From CAXTSE01 sp964246985 (lineage in GTDB: Bacteria > Actinomycetota > Actinomycetes > Actinomycetales > Microbacteriaceae), in the NCBI GenBank assembly GCA_964246985.1, contig CAXTSE010000004.1, positions 124,001 through 188,000 of the forward strand: a stretch of DNA of 64,000 nucleotides, given 5' to 3'. How positions within the stretch are numbered: the first letter of the stretch is position 1; every line of letters starts with the position of its first letter. This document shows positions 58,070-64,000 of this stretch, piece by piece. The position numbers and the translations under genes were made by a program. The notes under the pieces were generated by a model. It was not told where the DNA came from and searched no databases. It was given only the letters and a program-made list of their open reading frames with translations.

Positions 58070-60361
58070 ATGACCGACTACGGCCACTCACTCGAGTTCG
58101 GCACCTTCATCACCCCCGGCAACAACCCGCCCGACGCGCCGGTGCGCCTCGCGCAGCTGAGCGAGCAGGCCGGATTCGACCTGGTCACCTTCCAGGACCA
58201 CCCGTACCAGCCGGGCTTCCTCGACACGTGGACGCTCATGTCCTGGGTGGCCGCTCAGACGTCGCGCATCCGGGTGTCTGCGAACGTGCACAACGTGCCT
58301 CTGCGACCGCCGGCGGTGCTGGCGCGCGCGGCCGCCAGCCTCGATCTGCTCTCGGGCGGGCGGGTCGACCTGGCGCTCGGCGCGGGGGGATTCTGGGATG
58401 CGATCGACTCCATGGGCGGTCGTCGACTGACGCCGGGCCAGGCCGTCGACGCGCTGGAGGAGGCGATCGCGGTGATCCGCGGCATCTGGGACGTGGCGGA
58501 GCGCGCGCCGCTGCGCATCGAGGGGGAGTACTACCACCTGCGCGGCGCCAAGCGCGGGCCCGCACCCGCCCACGACATCCCGATCTGGATCGGCGCGCTC
58601 AAGCCCCGCATGCTGCGCCTGATCGGACGCGCCGGCGACGGCTGGCTGCCGTCGCTCGCCTACCTGCAGCCGGGCGACCTGAAGCGGGGCATGGCGACCA
58701 TCGACGAGGCGGCGACGGAGGCCGGCCGCGACCCGCGAGAGGTCCGGCGGCTCGTGAACATCATGGGCGCCTTCGGTGCTCCGGGCAGCGGGCCCCTGCG
58801 CGGTCCCGCAGGCGAGTGGGTGGAGGAGCTGCTGCCGCTGGTGCTCGATGACGGAGTGGCGACGTTCATCCTCGCGTCGGATGATCGGAGGACGATCGAG
58901 CAGTTCGGCGCCGAGGTGATCCCCGCGCTGCGCGAGGCGGCGGATGCGGAGCGCGCCTCCCGCAGCGACATCGACTCCAGCGGCGTCGGCCCCGGCACCC
59001 GCGTGCGGAGCGCGTCCGCCCGTGCGGCCCGTCGCGAGGGAATCGACTACGACGCGCTGCCCGCGGCGCTCGACGCCGGGGCGATCGAGCCCGGCGATGC
59101 CATGTACGCGCGGGTACGCAACACCTACCTGCGCGGGGGAGCACCCGGCCTCGTGCTGCAGGTGCGGTCGGCAGCGGAGGTCGCGCTGGCGCTGGAGTTC
59201 GCGCGCCGGCAGGCCGTGCCGCTCGGAATCCGCAGCGGCGGACACGGCATCAGTGGGCGGTCCACGAACGACGGCGGCATCGTGATCGACCTCTCGCGGA
59301 TGAACGACGTGACCGTGATCGACGAGGCGACCCGCCGCATCCGCGTGGGTGCGGGTGCCCGGTGGATCGACGTGGCGACGACCCTCGAGCCGCACGGCTG
59401 GGCGCTGTCGTCGGGCGACTACGGCGGAGTCGGCGTGGGCGGCCTGGCGACGGCGGGCGGAGTCGGGTGGCTGGCGCGCTCCCACGGACTCACGATCGAC
59501 AAGCTCGTGAGCGTGCACGTCGTGCTGGCAGATGGACGCGAGGTCGACGCGAGCGCGGAGTCGAATCCGGATCTGTTCTGGGCGATGCGCGGAGCGGGCG
59601 CGAACTTCGGAATCGCCACCGAGTTCGAGTTCGAGGTGGACGAGGTGCCGGCCGTGGGCTTCGCGCAGCTGACCTTCGCGGTCGGCGAGACGCGGGCCGA
59701 GGTCGCCGACTTCCTGGTCGCCTGGGGAGCGGCGATCGAGGCGGCACCGCGTGAGGTCACCGGCCAGGTGATCCTGGGCGGTCGACGCCCCGGACAGCCG
59801 CAGCTGGCTCAGGCGATGCTCGTGGTCGACTCGGACGACCCGGAGACGATCGTCGACATGCTCCAGCCGATCGCTGAGCTCGCACCGCTCGCTGACCAGT
59901 CGGTGCAGCTGCTCCCGTATGCCGCGGTCATGGCCAACGTGCAGGAGGGGTTCCACAACGGCCAGGGGGAGCCGATGGCACGCTCGGGGCTTCTCGAGCA
60001 CCTGACCCCGACCTTCGCGGCGGCCGCTGCCGCGATGCTGCAGGACGGCCTCTCGTACTTCTTCTCGATCCGCGCGGTCGGGGGCGCCGTCTCGGACGTC
60101 CCCGCGGATGCGACGGCCTACGCGAACCGGTCGGCCAACTTCTCGGTGGCCGCGTTCGGGCGCCCCGGAGACTTCGCAGTCGCGTGGGATGCGCTGGGAC
60201 CGCAGTTCTCGGGTCTCTACCTGAGCTTCGAGACCGACACGCGACCCGAGCGATTGGACGCGGCCTTCCCCGGCGCGACTCTTACGCGCCTGCGCGAGCT
60301 GAAGGGCCGGTACGACCCCGACAACGTCTTCCGCGACAACTTCAACGTCGTGCCGGCGTAG
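58070..60361 (+). CDS. Fusion of a luciferase-like monooxygenase and a BBE-type FAD oxidase
   Basis: A 763-residue two-enzyme chain. Residues 1-305 are an LLM-class TIM barrel (FGTFITPGNNPPDAPVRLAQ, DLVTFQDHPYQP, SGGRVDLALGAGGFWDA, IWIGALKPRMLRLIGRAGDG) that would use FMN or F420. Residues 310-763 are a PCMH/berberine-bridge flavoenzyme with IRSGGHGISGRSTNDGG, whose His can carry covalent FAD; VGVGGLATAGGVGWLAR, which lacks the second covalent Cys; FWAMRGAGANFGIAT; and the BBE tail RYDPDNVFRDNF. The chain is open throughout with no frameshift. Control by the upstream HxlR protein is likely. The substrate is unknown. Confidence 0.88.
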   Translation: MTDYGHSLEFGTFITPGNNPPDAPVRLAQLSEQAGFDLVTFQDHPYQPGFLDTWTLMSWVAAQTSRIRVSANVHNVPLRPPAVLARAAASLDLLSGGRVDLALGAGGFWDAIDSMGGRRLTPGQAVDALEEAIAVIRGIWDVAERAPLRIEGEYYHLRGAKRGPAPAHDIPIWIGALKPRMLRLIGRAGDGWLPSLAYLQPGDLKRGMATIDEAATEAGRDPREVRRLVNIMGAFGAPGSGPLRGPAGEWVEELLPLVLDDGVATFILASDDRRTIEQFGAEVIPALREAADAERASRSDIDSSGVGPGTRVRSASARAARREGIDYDALPAALDAGAIEPGDAMYARVRNTYLRGGAPGLVLQVRSAAEVALALEFARRQAVPLGIRSGGHGISGRSTNDGGIVIDLSRMNDVTVIDEATRRIRVGAGARWIDVATTLEPHGWALSSGDYGGVGVGGLATAGGVGWLARSHGLTIDKLVSVHVVLADGREVDASAESNPDLFWAMRGAGANFGIATEFEFEVDEVPAVGFAQLTFAVGETRAEVADFLVAWGAAIEAAPREVTGQVILGGRRPGQPQLAQAMLVVDSDDPETIVDMLQPIAELAPLADQSVQLLPYAAVMANVQEGFHNGQGEPMARSGLLEHLTPTFAAAAAAMLQDGLSYFFSIRAVGGAVSDVPADATAYANRSANFSVAAFGRPGDFAVAWDALGPQFSGLYLSFETDTRPERLDAAFPGATLTRLRELKGRYDPDNVFRDNFNVVPA

Positions 60362-60444
60362 GCGGCAGCGGCGGGGCCACCGGCCGCCGATTGGCAGCAC
60401 GCACGCGTCAGGTGCCGTCGGTCGCCCGTGACAGGCTGACACCC

Positions 60445-61359
60445 ATGACCCGCCGCCACACCCTCATGGCGCTGCTGGTGGTGGTGATCTGGGGTCTGAA
60501 CTTCCTCGTCATCGACTTCGGACTCGACGGGGTGCCGCCGCTGCTGTTCCTCGCGCTGAGGTTCGCGCTTGTCGCGGTGCCCGCGATCTTCTTCGTGAAG
60601 CCGCCGCAGATCGGCTGGCGCAACATCGTTCTCATCGGCACCTTCCTCAGCCTCGCCCAGTTCTCGCTGCTCTACATCGCGCTCGCGCTCGGGATGCCGC
60701 CAGGCCTGGCGTCGCTGCTCCACCAGTCGCAGGTGGTGCTGTCGGTGATCGTGTCGGCGATCGTACTGCGCGAACGTCCGACGAGGCGGCAGGCCATCGG
60801 CATCGTGATCGGCATGGCCGGGCTCGCGGTCGTCGCGATCGGGCACGGGCAGACCGCGCCGTGGCTCCCGGTGGTGGTGCTGCTTCTGGCGTCGCTGTCG
60901 TGGGCGATCGGCAACGTGCTGTCGCGACGTGCGAAGGCCGCATCCGGTCTCTCGCTCGTGATCTGGTCGGGCGCCGTCGTGCCGATCCCGGCCTTCGCCC
61001 TGTCGCTGATCGTCGACGGGCCGCCGGTCGTGCTCGACGCGCTGACGCATCTGTCGTGGGTGGCGATCCTGTCGACGCTGTACACGGCGCTGCTCGCGTC
61101 GTACGTCGGATACGGCATCTGGAACCACCTGCTCGCCCGGTACCCCACGAGTGCGGTGGTGCCGTTCACGCTGCTGGTGCCGATCATCGGGATCCTGGCG
61201 GCATGGATCGCGGTCGGCGAGCAGCCGACGCTGAGCGAGCTCATCGGGGGAGTGGTGATGCTCGCGGGGCTGGCGATCGCTGTCGTGGTGCTCCGTCCAC
61301 CGCGGGATCGGTTCGCGGTCGGCCGGGTCCCCGAGCCGGAGCTTCCGCCGGCGAGCTGA
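60445..61359 (+). CDS. EamA/DMT-family transporter
   Basis: A 304-residue drug/metabolite exporter with ten membrane segments in two EamA repeats. It opens with LLVVVIWGLNFLVIDFGLDG, has SLLHQSQVVLSVIVSAIVLRE at the end of the first repeat, and VPFTLLVPIIGILAAWIAVGE in the second. It resembles the YdcZ/EamA amino-acid or metabolite exporters. CAGGCT at 60432-60437 is seven bases before the ATG. It may export products related to the flavoenzyme upstream, but it has its own promoter. Confidence 0.86.
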   Translation: MTRRHTLMALLVVVIWGLNFLVIDFGLDGVPPLLFLALRFALVAVPAIFFVKPPQIGWRNIVLIGTFLSLAQFSLLYIALALGMPPGLASLLHQSQVVLSVIVSAIVLRERPTRRQAIGIVIGMAGLAVVAIGHGQTAPWLPVVVLLLASLSWAIGNVLSRRAKAASGLSLVIWSGAVVPIPAFALSLIVDGPPVVLDALTHLSWVAILSTLYTALLASYVGYGIWNHLLARYPTSAVVPFTLLVPIIGILAAWIAVGEQPTLSELIGGVVMLAGLAIAVVVLRPPRDRFAVGRVPEPELPPAS

Positions 61360-61432
61360 CGAGCTCCTGTACCTGACGCAAACCCCTAACCTCATCATGA
61401 AGCGAGTGTCACCGAATAGGAGACCGCCATTG

Positions 61433-62650
61433 GTGCGAAAGGTTTGGACAGTCGATTCGCTAGCGGCCGCCAGCGAACTTGACGTTGAACAAGTCCTGGT
61501 TGCTCTCTGGTCGGAGGGCATTGAGTATCCACTCGAACCCAGCAGCCGTATATGGACAAAGGACGCCCGCTCTGCCGAGCGGGCCACAGGGGTTCTAGGC
61601 TCGGCCCAGAAGAGGGTGTTGTTCTGGCAACAAGAGCTATCGATGTCGCGCGGCGAGCTCGCGACGCTGCTAACCAAACTCGACGTACCGTTAGCGCCAA
61701 ACGCGACCACTATGCCCAAGGGTGCAATCAAGCGCCTGAGAGCGCACTTCGGGATCACCGTCCGGGCGGCGGCCGAGGCCGCCGCGACGGTGGACGTGGG
61801 CCGAGATGCGGACCCATTGCCACAGGCGTCGCCTTACGAGTGGAAGCCGCCCGGAAGTGCTCGGGAATGCGCGCACCTCAGCGCAGAGGAGATTCTGCAA
61901 GTACACGAAGCGCTCACAGCAGATTTTGCTGACACCGACGATCCAATCTCCCCGCCGGGCGTCAAGAGTATGGCCCTGCTAGAAAGTGCGGCTGGTCGGC
62001 CGAGCACTGGATACGGCGACCAACGCAAGTATCCAACCGTCGAGTCCGCTGCTGCAGCGCTCCTACACTCTCTTGTCCAGAATCACCCCTTTCACAACGG
62101 CAATAAGAGGACCGCGCTGGTTGCCACTCTGGTGCTCCTGGATCGTCACAATTTGCTGCTGGAATCGAGTCAAGAAGAGCTATTCAGATTCATGATCCGT
62201 GTCGCCGCGCACGACCTGCTCGCATCGGGATTCCGCTACGACCAGGTTGCCGATCGCGAAGTGGGACAGATTGCGGAATGGATATTCACCCGCACGCGTC
62301 ACATACGCCGCGAAGAACGAGCGATTACCTGGCGGGAGCTCTCGAGGAAGCTGCGGAGCCACGGGTGTGACGTCAGCCAATATCGAGGCGAAAAATGGGT
62401 AATCAGACGAAAAGTGCAGGGACGCAAACGTCTCCTCGGAGGTTACAAAACGGAACTGCTCGAAACATACTTTCTCAATACTGGCGACGGGCGAGAGGTG
62501 CCGAAGGCCATGGTGCGGAGGATTCGGCAAGACTTGTATCTTGATCCGGACCATGGAGTGGACGCCGAGGTCTTCTACGGCGACATGAAGGGCGCTGACT
62601 TCTTCATCGTCGAGTATTCACAGCTATTGCGGCGTTTGGCTCGCGTATGA
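61433..62650 (+). CDS. Doc/Fic-type protein with N-terminal IF2N-like and C-terminal extra domain
   Basis: A 405-residue protein. Residues 1-45 (VRKVWTVDSLAAASELDVEQ) resemble the IF-2 N-terminal module. After a helical linker, the Fic/Doc core carries LSAEEILQVHEAL, RPSTGYGD and the motif HPFHNGNKRTAL (about 218-229), a full HxFx(D/N)GNKR with Asn at the Asp/Glu position. A C-terminal domain (GCDVSQYRGEKWVIRRKVQ...) recurs in the next gene. Doc kinases phosphorylate EF-Tu; Fic enzymes AMPylate. GTG 61433 is preferred because AGGAG precedes it and TAACCT (61387-61392) would be the -10; ATG 61397 is the alternative. Composition is AT-richer, suggesting transfer. No antitoxin (Phd) is visible. 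Confidence 0.78.
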   Translation: MRKVWTVDSLAAASELDVEQVLVALWSEGIEYPLEPSSRIWTKDARSAERATGVLGSAQKRVLFWQQELSMSRGELATLLTKLDVPLAPNATTMPKGAIKRLRAHFGITVRAAAEAAATVDVGRDADPLPQASPYEWKPPGSARECAHLSAEEILQVHEALTADFADTDDPISPPGVKSMALLESAAGRPSTGYGDQRKYPTVESAAAALLHSLVQNHPFHNGNKRTALVATLVLLDRHNLLLESSQEELFRFMIRVAAHDLLASGFRYDQVADREVGQIAEWIFTRTRHIRREERAITWRELSRKLRSHGCDVSQYRGEKWVIRRKVQGRKRLLGGYKTELLETYFLNTGDGREVPKAMVRRIRQDLYLDPDHGVDAEVFYGDMKGADFFIVEYSQLLRRLARV

Positions 62651-62726
62651 AAGCGGGCAAACGCGGCCGGTTTCGAGCCATCCGGATGACGTGCCGTCAA
62701 CCGGTCAGGCAGCTGGGATCTCACTC

Positions 62727-63489
62727 ATGCGCTTAGAGCTCCTCGAGGTTCAAGAGGTCATGACCATTCGACGGCGTCTGGCAGTTTCGGATATGGCGGC
62801 CCGTGATTTTGGAATGACTGAGCCTCTCCGCCCGCAATCGCTGGCAAGTGCTGTAGATCGTCAGTCAGTCAGTCGGATCGGGAGACTTGCGAAAGTACAA
62901 GACTGTTCCCCTGGTGGCGGCGACGCTCTTCTACGGGCTGACCCACGCTCACGCCTTCGAGAACGGCAACAAGCGCACCGCCCTCGTTTCGCTGTTGGTA
63001 TTCCTTGAACGAAATAGAACGCTACTGGTGGACGTGTCGGAAACTGAGATATACGAGATGTCCACCCAACTGGGTGCGCACGAGTTCCCAGACAAGAAGA
63101 TCCGCATGCGCGACGTAGACCTTGAGGTCGCGGCTGTCGCGAACTGGATCAGTCGGCACTCCAGGCCGTTGAAGCGGGGCGATAGGCGGATGCAGTTCTC
63201 TGTCCTCAAGTCGCAGCTACTTGATTTAGGTTGCGAGTTTGCGCCGCCGGCGCAGAACTTCATCAAGGTATATCGGGACACGAGGCAGGGACGGCGCTCT
63301 GTCCGGCTTGGCTATCCTCGGGCTGACTTCTCAGTTGGCGTACAAGACGTTAAGCGCGTTCGAAAGGCTCTGCTTCTCGACGAGTCAAGCGGAGTCGATT
63401 CAGGCGCCTTCTATGACGAGCTGTCTGCAGTCGTAGACCTCTTCGTAAACAGACATCGTCAGGTTCTTGACCGACTTGCCGAGGTGTGA
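62727..63489 (+). pseudogene. Second Doc-type gene, frameshifted at a TCAG repeat
   Basis: The first 50 codons from ATG 62727 (MRLELLEVQEVMTIRRRL...) are in one frame and the Doc core RKYKTVPLVAATLFYGL, HAHAFENGNKRTAL (full H-x-F-x-N-G-N-K-R) is in another. The break falls at (TCAG)3TC, 62861-62874. Removing one TCAG gives LASAVDRQSVGSGDLRKYKT, matching the G-G-x-D-L-Y block of Doc proteins, so one extra repeat unit explains the shift. The C-terminal domain is like that of the preceding protein. From TTG 62887 a 200-residue partial protein could still be made. It could be phase-variable or dead. Confidence 0.75.
62860..62874. repeat. TCAG tetranucleotide repeat within the Doc gene
   Basis: G followed by (TCAG)3 and TC. 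Four-base units shift frame, so slippage would switch the gene between full-length and truncated forms. Confidence 0.75.
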
Positions 63490-63616
63490 CTGCCTGGACG
63501 AGCCTCATTGTTCCTCTGCTAACATCTCAAGGTTGCCGTCTAACGGCCGCGGAGAAAGAGAGCCGCTCCATCAGGGAGTCTGGCGCCGCGCAACAAGGAG
63601 AAAGGGGATCCCATCT
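63490..63616 (+). promoter_or_regulatory. Leader and promoter of rpsO
   Basis: 127 bp. TAACAT (about 63521-63526) is a plausible -10; the leader then contains a short GCGG...CCGC dyad near 63551-63573 and an AAGGAG/AAAGGGG-type ribosome site before the ATG. S15 commonly represses its own translation through a leader structure, which may be the case here. Confidence 0.5.
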
Positions 63617-63886
63617 ATGGCACTCGAATCAGACGTCAAGAAGGCGATCATCGACGAGTACGCTACCCATCCCGGTGACACCGGTTCCCCTGAGGTGCAG
63701 GTCGCAATGCTGACCCGCCGCATCAAGGACCTCACCGAGCACCTGAAGGAGCACAAGCACGACCACCACTCGCGTCGTGGCCTGCTTCTTCTGGTCGGAC
63801 AGCGTCGCCGCCTGCTGGGTTACCTGCAGGACATCGACATCGAGCGCTACCGCTCGCTGATCGAGCGACTGGGACTGCGTCGATAA
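63617..63886 (+). CDS. rpsO: 30S ribosomal protein S15
   Basis: An 89-residue S15, full length and unmistakable: YATHPGDTGSPEVQVAMLTR, IKDLTEHLKEHKHDHHSRRG and LLLLVGQRRRLLGYL. It binds 16S rRNA early in small-subunit assembly. The stop TAA is followed by a strong terminator, so it is a single-gene transcript here rather than joined to pnp as in many bacteria. The AT-richer Fic/Doc island lies directly upstream, while rpsO itself has normal housekeeping codon use. Confidence 0.98.
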   Translation: MALESDVKKAIIDEYATHPGDTGSPEVQVAMLTRRIKDLTEHLKEHKHDHHSRRGLLLLVGQRRRLLGYLQDIDIERYRSLIERLGLRR

Positions 63887-63904
63887 CCACGCGAGCTCTT
63901 GCAG

Positions 63905-63945
63905 ACGGGCCGTCATCCTCCGGGATGGCGGCCCGTTCTGATTCG
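63905..63945 (+). terminator. Intrinsic terminator after rpsO
   Basis: ACGGGCCGTCATCC pairs with GGATGGCGGCCCGT (14 bp with one wobble) around a TCCG loop, followed by TCTGATT. It is the strongest terminator-like element in the window. Confidence 0.85.
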
Positions 63946-63946
63946 C

Positions 63947-63952
63947 TATGGT
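63947..63952 (+). promoter_or_regulatory. Leaderless -10 TATGGT of the last gene
   Basis: TATGGT is seven bases before ATG 63960, the same geometry as the other leaderless starts. Confidence 0.65.
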
Positions 63953-63959
63953 GACCCTC

Positions 63960-64000
63960 ATGGGCGTCCCCACCGCGCAGAGAATCCGCCTGCGCCACGC
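63960..64000 (+). CDS. Start of an unidentified gene (partial)
   Basis: Thirteen complete codons are visible (MGVPTAQRIRLRH), too few to identify. The start is supported by TATGGT seven bases upstream and the terminator before it. Confidence 0.5.
   Translation, partial: MGVPTAQRIRLRH

Noticed and set aside
1..64000. CRISPR array, insertion sequence, prophage or integration site
   Set aside because: No regularly spaced direct repeats, transposase, integrase, phage structural gene or tRNA-linked attachment site was seen.

Overview
The window is high-GC DNA with strong third-position GC bias, GTG/TTG starts and dense stop/start overlaps. Its content fits an actinobacterium of the Microbacteriaceae, probably Microbacterium or a close relative: a class F-type sortase, DUF2510 membrane proteins, a MarP-type protease, mycobacterial-order LigD with Ku, F420-type PPOX and luciferase-like proteins, and DUF222/HNH proteins. 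Family names come from motifs read by eye; no search was run. I found no tRNA, rRNA, CRISPR array or insertion sequence.

Layout. 1-2.8 kb: an ECF sigma/anti-sigma pair divergent from a secreted CHRD protein and its sortase. 3-6.7 kb: an SNF2-type helicase overlapping a Stealth-family sugar-phosphate transferase. 6.7-15.3 kb: a metallophosphoesterase, a 539-bp hairpin-rich gap, a PabC-like enzyme, membrane proteins, a three-gene set of exported proteins, a J-domain/NERD-like protein, a PPOX protein and a LysR-effector-domain/DUF5997 divergent pair. 15.4-20.9 kb: tandem SGNH-GAF paralogues, an Eis-like acetyltransferase, a DUF2207-like protein and a Nudix hydrolase. 20.9-24.8 kb: an AT-richer HNH nuclease, RtcB with a leader-peptide/terminator arrangement, a divergent DarT-like protein and a small HTH protein. 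25-36 kb: an acyl-CoA ligase, a histidine phosphatase, two DUF2510 proteins, a Ski2-like helicase, an aspartase and a CPBP-like protein. 36-44 kb: the LigD/Ku end-joining pair, BrkB and DUF6328 membrane proteins, an AdaA-AlkA repair fusion and a GlcD-like oxidase. 44-57.5 kb: an MFS transporter, a PrsW protease, three DUF3137-like paralogues, MarP, an acyltransferase, a VanZ gene with an amber stop, and DUF222/HNH. 57.6-61.4 kb: an HxlR regulator with two matching operators beside a luciferase-like/BBE flavoenzyme fusion, then an EamA transporter. 61.4-63.5 kb: an AT-richer island of two Fic/Doc proteins sharing a C-terminal domain, the second frameshifted at a TCAG tetranucleotide repeat. 63.6-64 kb: rpsO, a strong terminator and the start of another gene.

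Two threads run through the window. First, about thirty genes carry a TANNNT (or CANNNT) -10 box exactly 6 or 7 bases before the start codon and have no Shine-Dalgarno sequence. Leaderless transcription therefore looks dominant, and I used this to set many starts. Second, the most promising undescribed biology is the rtcB leader with its DarT-like neighbour and the possibly phase-variable Doc pair. The TCAG repeat explains the Doc frameshift exactly: removing one 4-bp unit restores a complete Doc reading frame.
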